Shown: positions 1 through 7,756, counted from the stretch's first letter. The stretch: 64,000 nt of DNA from Thiofaba sp049322715 (GCA_049322715.1 JBMOQP010000029.1:1-64000), one strand, 5' to 3'. Numbers and translations are program-made. Notes: generated by a model from the sequence alone, not told the origin.

Positions 1-1
1 C

Positions 2-67
2 AGCCGCTACCTGAACATGACGCTCCTGGTGGAGCAGAAAAAGGAGATGCTGCGACTGGCGGCTTGA
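2..67 (+). CDS. C-terminal end of an unidentified protein (partial)
   Basis: The frame starting at base 2 is open to a TGA at 65-67 and would encode the last 21 residues of a protein (SRYLNMTLLVEQKKEMLRLAA). The stretch is rich in K, E and L, like an amphipathic helix. The rest lies left of the window, so no family can be named. It converges on the leftward efflux operon, and the palindromic repeat region begins about 70 bases after its stop. Supported only by the open frame and normal-looking codon use. Confidence 0.4.
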   Translation, partial: SRYLNMTLLVEQKKEMLRLAA

Positions 68-136
68 TCCGGAAATCGATCAACCTCAACCATGATCACC
101 TTTTTGCACAACTTGACGTACACAACCTTGGGGCGC

Positions 137-468
137 ATCCTCGGCCGGTACACGCCCGGCCTTGGCTTACGCGGCTTGCTGCCGCGCCGAGGCATCCATG
201 CCTCGGATTAACCCGGCCTATTTAACAGCCGTTGAAAAAGGATTTTCAACGGCTGTTAGGGCAAGCCATGGATGGCTTGCACGAACATCAATCACGCCAA
301 GTGATTGATGTTCGGAGACCGTCGCGAATTCACTTCGCGACGCTCTCGAAGGCTGAAGCCCAAAGGGCCTTCCGGCAGGGATGCCGGAAGAGCCTGAGAG
401 GAGGGATCAGCCGAGTTGAAAAAGGGCAGGAAAGCCCTTTTTCAACATCCTGTTAAGGGCCGGGTTAA
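137..468 (-). repeat. Palindromic repeat family A, copy 1, interrupted in its first hairpin
   Basis: Read on the minus strand this matches the repeats at 51556 and 59118: an AACCCGG/CCGGGTT hairpin, then CCGAGGCAT-GG-ATGCCTCGG, then GCGGC-AGCAA-GCCGC, then CCAAGGCCGG-GCGTGTA-CCGGCCGAGG. In this copy the two arms of the first hairpin (TTAACCCGGCC and GGCCGGGTTAA, at 208-218 and 458-468) are 239 bases apart, whereas the loop is about 10 bases in the other two copies. The space is filled by a separate multi-hairpin element. No gene is seen between 68 and 482. Confidence 0.75.
219..457. repeat. Multi-hairpin element (family C) inside repeat A copy 1
   Basis: Consecutive near-perfect hairpins fill this stretch: 224-257 (15-bp stem, AACAGCCGTTGAAAA with its complement), 261-280 (9 bp, loop GG), 283-313 (13 bp), 320-342 (9 bp), 369-390 (9 bp) and 415-446 (13 bp). 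TTAACAG at 222-228 and CTGTTAA at 450-456 form short outer inverted repeats. A 74-codon open frame crosses it, but the structure explains the sequence better than coding does. A similarly built element lies at 17150-17364. Function unknown. Confidence 0.75.
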
Positions 469-482
469 TATTCAGCGTTTAC

Positions 483-1232
483 TCAGGGCGTGAGGATCTT
501 CGCCGGCAGGCCTGCCAGCCAGCCCTCGCCCGCCGTCACCCTCACCACCAGCCGGTAGCCGCCCTCCCGCGGACTCTCCAGGGCGAGGATCTCGCCGGCC
601 ATCCGGCGGCCATTCACCTCGACCTCCGCCTTGCCGCCGGGACGGAGCCCCTGCGCCTCGTCCGGCCGCAGGGTGGCGATCGCGTCCATGACCTCGGCAC
701 GCGCCACCTCGACCAGGACGGGGGCCTGCATGACGGCGCTGATCGCCTCGCCGGGGACGGTATTCACGCTCAGCACGCGCGCCGCGAAGGGAGCCTTGAG
801 CGGGCTGTAGCCGCGCTCGATCTCGGCCACCTGCAGTTGGGCGCGGGCCTGCTGGTACTGCCCCTCGACCTGCTGCTGGTCGATGTGGGCCTTTTCCAGT
901 TCGACGTTGGACAGGACGGTACGGGCGTAGAGCTCCTTGGCGCGCTCGACCTCGCGCTCGGCCTCAGCGCGCTTGCGCTCCAGCGCCTGTACTCCGGCGC
1001 GGGCCTCGCGCAGGCGCGCGTCGAACGGGCGCGGGTCGAGGGAGACCATCGGCGCGCCGGCCGGAACCATCTGCCCGGCACGGACGTGCACATCCTTGAC
1101 CAGGCCGGAGACCGGCAGGGAAAGCGCGGTGCGATCCGCCCAGCCGAGGGTGGCCTGGAATTCCGCCGCGAGCAGCGGCTGGGACAAGGCGGCCGCCAGC
1201 AGCGCGGCCGGGGCAATGAGTTGACGCATCAT
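483..1232 (-). CDS. HlyD/RND-type periplasmic adaptor subunit
   Basis: A 249-residue secreted protein with a signal peptide ending near LLAAEF. A biotinyl-lipoyl-like half motif follows (SGLVKDVHVRAGQMVPAGAP), then an alpha-helical hairpin rich in E, R and A at about residues 75-145, the second lipoyl half (YSPLKAPFAARVLSVNTVPG) and a short beta-barrel. This is the plan of membrane-fusion proteins that bridge an inner-membrane exporter to a TolC channel. It is shorter than typical AcrA-like adaptors (about 370-400 residues). The gene overlaps the upstream TolC gene by 4 bases (ATGA). No inner-membrane pump gene follows, because the hairpin element comes next. Confidence 0.85.
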   Translation of the reverse strand: MMRQLIAPAALLAAALSQPLLAAEFQATLGWADRTALSLPVSGLVKDVHVRAGQMVPAGAPMVSLDPRPFDARLREARAGVQALERKRAEAEREVERAKELYARTVLSNVELEKAHIDQQQVEGQYQQARAQLQVAEIERGYSPLKAPFAARVLSVNTVPGEAISAVMQAPVLVEVARAEVMDAIATLRPDEAQGLRPGGKAEVEVNGRRMAGEILALESPREGGYRLVVRVTAGEGWLAGLPAKILTP

Positions 1233-2536
1233 GAATTTCCTTCCGGGGGCGTGGCGACAGCCAAGGGCGCGACGGGACGACCGAGCAGCGCGTCCAGTTC
1301 GGCCCAGCTAAGGCTGAGGGCAAAGAGGGTGCGCATGCTGCGCAGGTGGGCATCGGACATCTGCACCATGCTGTCGCCCAGATCGGTGCTGACCTCCATC
1401 TCGTACAGGGCGCGGCTGCGGTCCAGGTACAGTTCGCGGTAGCCCTCGCGCACCTTGTCGCCGGCGGCGGCCTTGCGCAGCACGTCGATGTCGAGCGCAA
1501 GCTCGGACAGACGCTGGCGCAGCTCGGCCTCGGCGCGGGCGAGCGTGGCCTGGGCACGCAGGCGCTCGGCCTCGGCGCGGGCGATCTCGCCATCCACAGC
1601 CCCACCGGTGACGAGCGGCGCGGTGAGAACCACCCCGGCGCGCAAGGGGTCGTTGGAACCGAACTCGCGGTTGTAGACCCCGCCCTCCACCACGGCATCG
1701 AGCACCGGCAGGCGCCGGGCACGCGCGGCCTCGACCCGGCCCGTGGCCGCCTCGAGCTGGCGGCGCAGGGCCACCAGGGTCGGATTCCTTTCCAGCCCCT
1801 CGGCCAGGACCGTGTCGATCGCAGGGGCCTTCCTCTCTGGCAGGGACCGGAGTTCCGGCTCCACCAGCCTGGCCGGCAGCTGGGCGGGATCGCCGAGGGC
1901 CGCGGCCAGCCTGAGCCGGGTCGTCCGTTGGCGCGCCTCGGCCTCGTTGCGCGCGCGCAGTATCTCCTCGTAACCGGTCTGCACGCGCAGGAATTCCACC
2001 TGCGAAACCTGGCCGAGTTCGAAGCGGTCCCGCTGCTTGTCGTAATCGACGTAGTAGATCGCCATGCGCTCGTTGGCCACGGTGTAGCCCATGTCGGCCA
2101 GCAGCACCTCGTAGAAGGCGCGCAGCACGTCGATCTTGCGCTGCTCGCGCGCGAGGCCCAGGCGCTGCTCCTCGCCCTCGATCACGGCCTGCGCGGCCTG
2201 CTCGAGCGCAGCACCATGGCCGAAGTCGTACAGGCGCTTGCGCGCCACCAGCAGGGCCGCGCTGTCGTTGTGCTCCTGGTTGACGCTCTGGGCAGGCGGG
2301 TCGACGTAACGCAGGCGTCCCTCGAGACCGAGGGTGACATCGCGCTCTCCCTGCGCCGTGCGCAGGCCAGCACGGGCCACTTCGAGCTCCGCGGCGCGCA
2401 GCTGGAGGTCGTAGTGCCCTTCATCCTGGGCCAGCCGCAGGGCATCCGCGAGCGTGAGCGGTTGCGGCAGCGGGGCAGCCGCCAGCCACGGGCTGGCGAG
2501 CATGCCGGCCAGCAACAGTGAATGCCTGAACTTCAT
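1229..2536 (-). CDS. TolC-family outer membrane protein
   Basis: A 435-residue protein with a signal peptide (cleavage near LAAAPLPQP) and long heptad-rich helices repeated in two halves, as in TolC/CusC outer-membrane efflux channels. I chose the ATG at 2536, because GAGGG lies 3-7 bases upstream of it; a GTG at 2545 overlapping the previous stop is the alternative. It sits between a thioredoxin-fold gene and the HlyD-like gene, all leftward with overlaps or tiny gaps, so one operon is likely. Substrate unknown. Confidence 0.88.
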   Translation of the reverse strand: MKFRHSLLLAGMLASPWLAAAPLPQPLTLADALRLAQDEGHYDLQLRAAELEVARAGLRTAQGERDVTLGLEGRLRYVDPPAQSVNQEHNDSAALLVARKRLYDFGHGAALEQAAQAVIEGEEQRLGLAREQRKIDVLRAFYEVLLADMGYTVANERMAIYYVDYDKQRDRFELGQVSQVEFLRVQTGYEEILRARNEAEARQRTTRLRLAAALGDPAQLPARLVEPELRSLPERKAPAIDTVLAEGLERNPTLVALRRQLEAATGRVEAARARRLPVLDAVVEGGVYNREFGSNDPLRAGVVLTAPLVTGGAVDGEIARAEAERLRAQATLARAEAELRQRLSELALDIDVLRKAAAGDKVREGYRELYLDRSRALYEMEVSTDLGDSMVQMSDAHLRSMRTLFALSLSWAELDALLGRPVAPLAVATPPEGNS

Positions 2537-2541
2537 GTCCC

Positions 2542-3075
2542 TCACTGTCCCTTGTTCTTCTTGTACACGGTGAAGTTCATGTTCGGCTGCTTGTAGGCCT
2601 GGCTCACGACGTACTCGCCGAGCAGCATGAATTCCTTCGCGTCGCGGGTCGGCCCGGTGTACTTGGCGACCAGATTACCCTCCAGGTCGAAGAAGCCCAT
2701 GACCGGGGTGGCGCGCACGCGGTACTCCTCGAACGCGAACTTCTTCTGGGTGGTGTTCTGGCCCTTGAAATTGACCAGCTCGACATCGCCGTTGATGTCG
2801 ATGCTGAGGATGCGGAAATGCTGCCTGAAGTAGTCGCGCACCTCCGGCTGGCTGAAGACAGTGGTCTTCATCTTGTGGCAGAAGGGACACTCCTCCATCT
2901 CGAAGAACAGGAACACGCCGGCCTTGCCCTCGGCCTTCGCGGCCGCCAGCTCGTCCTTGAGGTTGCCGAAGTTCTCGTCGAAGAAGCCGCCCTCCGACGC
3001 CATCATCGGCGTCGATACCAGCATAAGGGCCATGAAAAAGGCGCCCATCAGGCGCCTTGCAGTGTTCATCGACAT
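2542..3075 (-). CDS. Periplasmic thioredoxin-fold protein (SoxW-like)
   Basis: A 177-residue protein with a signal peptide (MSMNTARRLMGAFFMALMLV...). Its thioredoxin-like domain contains the redox motif ECPFCHKM (CPFC). The TPVMGFFD stretch holds the cis-proline typical of thioredoxin folds. I chose the ATG at 3075 because AGGAG lies 7 bases upstream; ATG 3069 has worse spacing. Its start overlaps the end of the TlpA-like gene by 10 bases. It probably reduces or isomerises disulfides of periplasmic partners, possibly in the same operon. The partner is not evident. Confidence 0.82.
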   Translation of the reverse strand: MSMNTARRLMGAFFMALMLVSTPMMASEGGFFDENFGNLKDELAAAKAEGKAGVFLFFEMEECPFCHKMKTTVFSQPEVRDYFRQHFRILSIDINGDVELVNFKGQNTTQKKFAFEEYRVRATPVMGFFDLEGNLVAKYTGPTRDAKEFMLLGEYVVSQAYKQPNMNFTVYKKNKGQ

Positions 3076-3560
3076 GCCTTGCTCTCCTTTCCAGCGGGGG
3101 TGGCACACCACTCGCGCATGTAGCGCTCGAGGGTGTCGTGGGTGATGGCGCCAAGGTGGGTGCGGGCGACCGTGCCATCCGGCGCGACCAGCACAGTGGT
3201 CGGCAGGCCGCTGACCGGCCCGAACGGGCCGCGCCGCGCGGGGGCCATGGGCAGCACGGGGTAACTGATCATCTGGTCGTCGACGAAGCCGGCAAGCTTG
3301 GCCGGATCGACCTTCTCGAAGTTGATGCCCCACACCACCGCGTCCTTGTCCTGGTGGGTATCGTGGAAACGGATCAGCTCGGGGATCTCCTCCAGGCAGG
3401 GCGGGCACCAGGTCGCCCAGAAGTTCACCACCACGAACTTGCCCTTGAGGCTGGCGAGGACATGCTCCTTGCCCGCCATGTCCCTCAGGACAAGGTCCTC
3501 CGCCGCCCAGGCCGCCCCCTGGACGGCCAGCAGCAGGAAAAGCGCGACCAGGCGGCGCAT
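3066..3560 (-). CDS. TlpA-like thiol:disulfide oxidoreductase
   Basis: A 164-residue protein with a signal peptide (MRRLVALFLLLAVQGAAWA) followed by a TlpA/ResA-type thioredoxin domain. Seen in the sequence are VVVNFWATWCPPCLEEIPEL with the CPPC active site and GLPTTVLVAPDG with the cis-proline. Such proteins reduce periplasmic disulfides, for example in cytochrome c or copper-site maturation. ATG 3560 overlaps the stop of the upstream membrane-protein gene by one base (TGATG). It belongs to the same leftward operon. Confidence 0.88.
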   Translation of the reverse strand: MRRLVALFLLLAVQGAAWAAEDLVLRDMAGKEHVLASLKGKFVVVNFWATWCPPCLEEIPELIRFHDTHQDKDAVVWGINFEKVDPAKLAGFVDDQMISYPVLPMAPARRGPFGPVSGLPTTVLVAPDGTVARTHLGAITHDTLERYMREWCATPAGKESKACR

Positions 3561-4108
3561 CAGTGTTCCTCGGCCTTGTGCGAGAGGAACAACGCGAGAC
3601 CGATCAGGGCGATGCCGCCGGCGAAGATCAGCAGGTCCAGCGGCTCCTTGAACCCCATGTTGATGCCGTACTCGAAAAACTTGATCACCAGGATCAGCAT
3701 GATGACCTTGGCCAGACGGTTCTTCAGGTCGTCGATGCTGGTGATGACGAGAATGTTGGAGGCGGTCTCGCAACTCTCCTCCACCCCCTGGCAGCGAGCG
3801 AGGTCGATCTTGCTGATGAACAACTCGTACAGGCCGAGGGCGAAGATCAGCAGGATGGTGGCGAGCAGGAAGCCGTCGATGACCTCAACCACGTGGGTCA
3901 CGGTCTGGTTGCGCAACTCGAGGCGGGTGGCCTGGTCCAGCGCGGGGTCGGCGTAGTGCAGCAGGTGCGAGACCATCACCCAGGCATCCACCGTGGCGAC
4001 GTAGAACATGACCAGACTGAGCAGGGCGCTCACGATGACGGCGACGATGACCACCAGGCGCATGTCCCAAAGCATCTTCTCGAACAGCACTTCGATCTTC
4101 TTGTTCAT
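3560..4108 (-). CDS. YqhA/UPF0114-family membrane protein
   Basis: A 182-residue protein with about four hydrophobic segments (residues ~17-40, ~75-95, ~130-150 and ~160-175) and the family-like elements FEKMLWDMRLVVIVAVI and FEYGINMGFKEPLDLLIFAGGIALIGLAL. The UPF0114 family has no established activity. I chose ATG 4108, with AGGA about 7 bases upstream; the frame extends to 4144. It is the first gene of the leftward operon and is divergent from the flavodoxin-like gene. Confidence 0.8.
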   Translation of the reverse strand: MNKKIEVLFEKMLWDMRLVVIVAVIVSALLSLVMFYVATVDAWVMVSHLLHYADPALDQATRLELRNQTVTHVVEVIDGFLLATILLIFALGLYELFISKIDLARCQGVEESCETASNILVITSIDDLKNRLAKVIMLILVIKFFEYGINMGFKEPLDLLIFAGGIALIGLALFLSHKAEEH

Positions 4109-4235
4109 CGGCAAGTCCTGGGGATGGGGAAGTGATTGGCGCATAAGTCTAAGGGCTGTCCGGCCCGCGCCTCAATGCCCGGCGGGCCGATGCGTGGCAT
4201 AATTTCTGCACACTTTGCTCAACGATATCCCTGGC

Positions 4236-4820
4236 ATGGCCGAGATCCTGGTCCTCTACTACAGCCGCGATGGCGGCACAGCCGCGATGGCGCGGCACGT
4301 GGCGCGCGGCGTCGAATCCGTCCCCGGCATGCAGGCCCGGCTGCGGCGCATCGATGCGGGCGAATCCGCCGCGGCGGCCGATGCTCCGCCCGCCGCGCGG
4401 GCGGAAGACCTGGCCGAGTGCGCGGGCCTGGTGCTCGGCAGCCCCACCTACTTCGGCAACATGGCCGGCCCGGTCAAGCAGTTCATCGACCAGACCAGCA
4501 GCCTGTGGCTGACCGGCGCGCTGATCGGCAGGCCGGCCGCCGTGTTCACATCCACCGCCAGCCTGCACGGCGGCCAGGAGAGCACGCTGCTGTCGATGAT
4601 GATCCCCCTGCTGCACCACGGCATGCTGCTGGTCGGTCTGCCCTACAGCGAACCGGCCCTGCTGCGCACGAAAAGCGGCGGCACGCCCTATGGCGCCAGC
4701 CACACCTCCAGCGACGGCCGCCAGCCGCTGACCGAGGAGGAGAAGGCCCTCTGCCAGGCCCTCGGTCGCCGCGTCGCCGACACCGCCCGTCGCCTGGGCG
4801 CAACGCCCCCGACAGGCTGA
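4236..4820 (+). CDS. wrbA: WrbA-like NAD(P)H:quinone oxidoreductase (flavodoxin fold)
   Basis: A 194-residue flavodoxin-fold protein. The FMN phosphate-binding loop is near the N terminus (ILVLYYSRDGGTAAMARHVA). Further typical WrbA pieces are GSPTYFGNMAGPVKQFIDQT, the STASLHGGQESTLLSMMIPLLHHGM stretch (residues ~103-127) and GGTPYGASHTS. Two-electron quinone reduction protects against redox cycling. The frame starts with TTG at 4215, but ATG 4236 fits the family N terminus. It is a single gene between divergent and downstream neighbours. Confidence 0.9.
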   Translation: MAEILVLYYSRDGGTAAMARHVARGVESVPGMQARLRRIDAGESAAAADAPPAARAEDLAECAGLVLGSPTYFGNMAGPVKQFIDQTSSLWLTGALIGRPAAVFTSTASLHGGQESTLLSMMIPLLHHGMLLVGLPYSEPALLRTKSGGTPYGASHTSSDGRQPLTEEEKALCQALGRRVADTARRLGATPPTG

Positions 4821-4826
4821 GCCGCT

Positions 4827-4855
4827 TTCACCCGGTGCAAGCCGCGGTATATAGT
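4827..4855 (+). promoter_or_regulatory. Putative sigma-70 promoter of galU
   Basis: TTCACC at 4827-4832 (4 of 6 matches to the -35 consensus), a 17-base spacer and TATAGT at 4850-4855 (5 of 6). The expected start is near 4862, leaving a leader of about 20 bases before the galU ATG at 4884. Called by eye only. Confidence 0.5.
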
Positions 4856-4883
4856 GGAATCTCCCATAAACATGTAAGACGCC

Positions 4884-5708
4884 ATGATCAAAAAATGCCT
4901 GTTTCCCGCTGCCGGTTACGGCACCCGCTTCCTCCCCGCGACCAAGGTCATCCCCAAGGAGATGCTGCCGATCGTGGATAAGCCGCTGATCCAGTACGGC
5001 GTCGAGGAGGCGATGGAGGCAGGCATCCGCGAGATGGCCATGGTGACCGGCCGCGGCAAGCGCGCGCTCGAGGACCACTTCGACATCAACTACGAGCTCG
5101 AGTCCCAGCTGCGCGGCACCAGCAAGGAAAGCCTGCTGGCCGGTATCCGCCACATCATCGACAACTGCAGCTTCTCCTACACCCGCCAGACCGAGATGCG
5201 CGGCCTCGGCCACGCGGTGCTGACCGGCGAGACCCTGATCGGCCACGAGGAGCCGTTCGCCGTGATCCTGGCCGATGACCTGTGCGTGAGCGATTCGCAG
5301 GGCGTGCTGGCGCAGATGGTCGAGGTGCACAAGAAGCACGGCTGCACCGTGGTCGCGGTGGAGGAAGTGCCGCAGAACGAGATCCACAAGTACGGCGTGA
5401 TCGCGGGCGAGGAGATCGAACCCGGCGTCTACCGTGTCGACCACATGGTCGAGAAGCCCGCCGCCGAGGTGGCCCCCAGCAACCTCGCCGTGATCGGCCG
5501 CTACATCATCACGCCGGACATCTTCGACATCCTGCGCGAGACCCAGCCCGGCGCGGGTGGCGAGATCCAGCTCACCGACGCGCTGATGCAGCAGGCCAGG
5601 CAGGGCCGCGTCATGGCCTACAAGTTCAAGGGCCGTCGTTTCGACTGCGGTTCCGTGGGTGGCTTCGTCGCCGCCACCAACTACTTCTACCACATGGGCC
5701 GCAGGTAA
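4884..5708 (+). CDS. galU: UTP-glucose-1-phosphate uridylyltransferase
   Basis: A 274-residue protein that makes UDP-glucose from UTP and glucose-1-phosphate for polysaccharide and trehalose synthesis. The nucleotide-binding start (KCLFPAAGYGTRFLPATK), KEMLPIVDKPLIQYGVEEA and the C-terminal FDCGSVGGFVAATNYF are as in the family. It is somewhat shorter than the E. coli enzyme (about 300 residues) because of a shorter C terminus. The gene ends 6 bases before slyD, so the two are probably co-transcribed. Confidence 0.95.
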   Translation: MIKKCLFPAAGYGTRFLPATKVIPKEMLPIVDKPLIQYGVEEAMEAGIREMAMVTGRGKRALEDHFDINYELESQLRGTSKESLLAGIRHIIDNCSFSYTRQTEMRGLGHAVLTGETLIGHEEPFAVILADDLCVSDSQGVLAQMVEVHKKHGCTVVAVEEVPQNEIHKYGVIAGEEIEPGVYRVDHMVEKPAAEVAPSNLAVIGRYIITPDIFDILRETQPGAGGEIQLTDALMQQARQGRVMAYKFKGRRFDCGSVGGFVAATNYFYHMGRR

Positions 5709-5714
5709 TACCGC

Positions 5715-6197
5715 ATGCACATCTACCAAGACTCCGTCGTTACCATCGACTACCGCCTGACCAACGATGCGGGCGAGGTGATCGACTCCTCCGAGCATCA
5801 CGGGCCGCTGGCCTACCTGCACGGTCACGGCAACATCATCCCGGGCCTCGAGCAGGCCCTCGAGGGGCGCGGCGCGGGTGACTCCTTCAAGGTCAGCGTC
5901 GAGCCGGCCCTGGGCTACGGTGAGCGCAACCCCGCCCTCACCCAGACCCTGCCGAGCAGCATGTTCGGCGGCGTCGACCAGATCCAGGTCGGCATGCAGT
6001 TCCATGCCCAGACCGACCACGGCATCGAGGTGGTCACCGTGACCGCGGTCGAAGGCGACCAGGTCACCATCGACGGCAACCATCCGCTGGCGGGCCAGAC
6101 CCTGCACTTCGACGTCACGGTGCGCGAGGTCCGCGCGGCCGACGCCGAGGAGCTCGCCCACGGCCACGTGCACGGCGAGCACGGCCATCACCACTGA
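5715..6197 (+). CDS. slyD: FKBP-type peptidyl-prolyl isomerase SlyD
   Basis: A 160-residue protein with the FKBP core (VTIDYRLTNDAGEVIDSS, IIPGLEQALEG), the insert-in-flap chaperone domain (about residues 70-125) and a His-rich metal-binding tail (HGHVHGEHGHHH). SlyD proteins catalyse prolyl isomerisation, act as chaperones and bind nickel through this tail. It follows galU by 6 bases, and a clear terminator comes after it. Confidence 0.93.
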   Translation: MHIYQDSVVTIDYRLTNDAGEVIDSSEHHGPLAYLHGHGNIIPGLEQALEGRGAGDSFKVSVEPALGYGERNPALTQTLPSSMFGGVDQIQVGMQFHAQTDHGIEVVTVTAVEGDQVTIDGNHPLAGQTLHFDVTVREVRAADAEELAHGHVHGEHGHHH

Positions 6198-6216
6198 GCG
6201 AAGGCGCTCGGCGACC

Positions 6217-6239
6217 AAGGGGGCTGCGGCCCCCTTTTT
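6217..6239 (+). terminator. Rho-independent terminator after slyD
   Basis: AAGGGGGC-TGCG-GCCCCC followed by TTTTT, 20 bases after the slyD stop. Strong GC stem with a T run. Confidence 0.85.
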
Positions 6240-6338
6240 CGTGCCCGCAAGGGATGCCCGCATGGCATGACGGGTTGAACTTCTCCCGCTTTCCCCTTAT
6301 TCATTCGGCAACCTTTGCAACCCCATCCCGGAGTCCCC

Positions 6339-7094
6339 ATGAGCCTGCAAGCCCTGATCTTCGACGTCGACGGCACCCTGGCCGACACCGAGCGCGACGG
6401 CCATCGCCCCGCCTTCAACGCCGCCTTCCGCGAGGCCGGTCTGGACTGGGACTGGGACGTGGCGATGTACGGCGAATTGCTGGCAGTGACCGGCGGCAAG
6501 GAACGCATCCGCTACTACCTGGAGCGATTCAACCCGGATTTCATCCTGCCGGACAACGCCGACGAATGGATCGCCGGCCTGCACAAGGCCAAGACCCGCC
6601 ACTACGTGCGCATGCTGGGCGAGGGATTGATCCCGCTGCGCCCTGGCGTGAAGCGCCTGATCGCGGAGGCGCGCGCCGAGGGCCTGCGTCTGGCCATCGC
6701 CACCACCACCACGCCCGAGAACGTCACCGCCCTGCTCGCCGCGACCCTCGGCCCGGACAGCATCGGCTGGTTCGAGGTGATCGCCGCCGGCGACATCGTG
6801 CCGAAGAAGAAGCCGGACCCGGCCATCTACACCTGGGCGCTGGAGAGCATGGGGCTCGCGCCCGAGGCCTGCCTGGCGTTCGAGGATTCGCGCAACGGCG
6901 TGCTCTCCTCCACGGGCGCCGGCCTGCGCACCCTGGTCACCATCAACGACTACACCCGCGATGACGAGCTGACCGGCGCCGAGCTGATCCTGGAACACCT
7001 GGGCGAGCCGGGCGAGCCCGCGAACATCCTGTTCGGCGGCGAGGGCCCACGCATCGTGGACGTCCCGTTCCTGCGCGAGCTGGCCGCGAGATAA
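6339..7094 (+). CDS. CbbY-like HAD-superfamily phosphatase
   Basis: A 251-residue HAD hydrolase. Motif I is IFDVDGTLAD (D9, D11), motif II lies in AIATTTTPENV, the motif III lysine in PKKKPDPAIY, and motif IV in FEDSRNG. An alpha-helical cap lies between motifs I and II. The sequence resembles CbbY-type sugar-phosphate phosphatases, which remove inhibitory xylulose-1,5-bisphosphate in Calvin-cycle organisms, but the substrate cannot be fixed from sequence and no cbb genes are nearby. ATG 6339 is chosen (GGAG 6-9 bases upstream); a TTG at 6315 opens the frame. Confidence 0.87.
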   Translation: MSLQALIFDVDGTLADTERDGHRPAFNAAFREAGLDWDWDVAMYGELLAVTGGKERIRYYLERFNPDFILPDNADEWIAGLHKAKTRHYVRMLGEGLIPLRPGVKRLIAEARAEGLRLAIATTTTPENVTALLAATLGPDSIGWFEVIAAGDIVPKKKPDPAIYTWALESMGLAPEACLAFEDSRNGVLSSTGAGLRTLVTINDYTRDDELTGAELILEHLGEPGEPANILFGGEGPRIVDVPFLRELAAR

Positions 7095-7204
7095 GGACGG
7101 CCATCCAGGCCATCAAATCCCTGAATGATCGGGGCGGGCATCTGCCATTATCCTTGGTCCGATGAACGGCGAGGAGCCTCCTCGCCCCCACCGACGGACG
7201 ACCG

Positions 7205-7642
7205 ATGAGCAGCACCGAAGCTACATTCCCCTATGCCGGTTTCCTCGACCAGTTCGAGGAGGCGATCTACTGGCACATTGCCTGGTATTCGCGCGGCATT
7301 CGCCACCTGATGTTCAGCAACGGCGCGGGCGACGACCTCGTCGGCAAGGATGCGCACCTGCACTGCCGCCTGGGCGGATTCCTCAGTCGATTTCCCACCC
7401 CGCCGGGCTGCGCCGAGATGGTCGAACAGATCGACGAGCTGCACGAGCAGATGCATGCGCTGATGCGCGATGCCCTGCTGGAGAGGCGCGAAGGCACCCC
7501 CATCGGCGAGGATGCCTACGCCGAGATCGAGGAAATGCAGAGCATGTTCTTCAGCAGCCTGCACGGCCTGTTCCGCAAGGTGATGGAGGATCACTGCCTG
7601 GAGATCGCCCGCCAGCAACTCGAGGCTCAAGCCGCCAGCTGA
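7205..7642 (+). CDS. Stand-alone CZB (chemoreceptor zinc-binding) domain protein
   Basis: A 145-residue protein with no signal peptide. It shows a CZB-like pattern: H24 in YWHIAWYS, C54 in HLHCRLGGFLS, and H80/H84 in ELHEQMHALM. The order and spacing closely match the 3His-1Cys zinc site of the CZB domain of the cyclase DgcZ (H22, C52, H79, H83 there). CZB domains normally sit on chemoreceptors or diguanylate cyclases and sense zinc or hypochlorite. Here it is the whole protein, with a C-terminal helix. Function inferred from the motif only; the flanking genes give no partner. Confidence 0.72.
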   Translation: MSSTEATFPYAGFLDQFEEAIYWHIAWYSRGIRHLMFSNGAGDDLVGKDAHLHCRLGGFLSRFPTPPGCAEMVEQIDELHEQMHALMRDALLERREGTPIGEDAYAEIEEMQSMFFSSLHGLFRKVMEDHCLEIARQQLEAQAAS

Positions 7643-7680
7643 CCGCGTTCGCCTTCGGCGCCCCCCCAATTTGCTGATCC

Positions 7681-7756
7681 ATCCTCTCCGGCCCATTGGC
7701 CATCCATGGCCAATCCCGCTTCGGGGTACGGCCGTCGAGATCGGCTGTCGAGAGCC
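7681..7756 (-). repeat. Palindromic repeat family B, copy 1
   Basis: Read on the minus strand: CTCTCGACAGCCGATCTCGA, then GGCCGTACCCCGAAG, then the hairpin ATTGGCCAT-GG-ATGGCCAAT (695-714) and GGGCC. The same series occurs at 23930-24000 and, in frame, inside dnaG at 60624-60694. It lies between the CZB gene and the convergent CBS gene. Confidence 0.85.

Noticed and set aside
232..456. 74-codon plus-strand frame in the first hairpin element
   Set aside because: Every part of it is covered by near-perfect hairpins, and the residues only reflect the stems. No ribosome-binding site is visible.
2542..3408. 288-codon frame as a single long protein
   Set aside because: Its first ~110 residues are a shadow of the TlpA-like gene; the real start is ATG 3075 with a good Shine-Dalgarno and signal peptide.
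4149..6263. Long minus-strand open frame opposite galU, slyD and wrbA (704 codons)
   Set aside because: It is the antisense shadow of three well-recognised genes in GC-rich DNA and has no family motifs; similar long shadows lie opposite ccoI, ccoG, gltB and rpoD.
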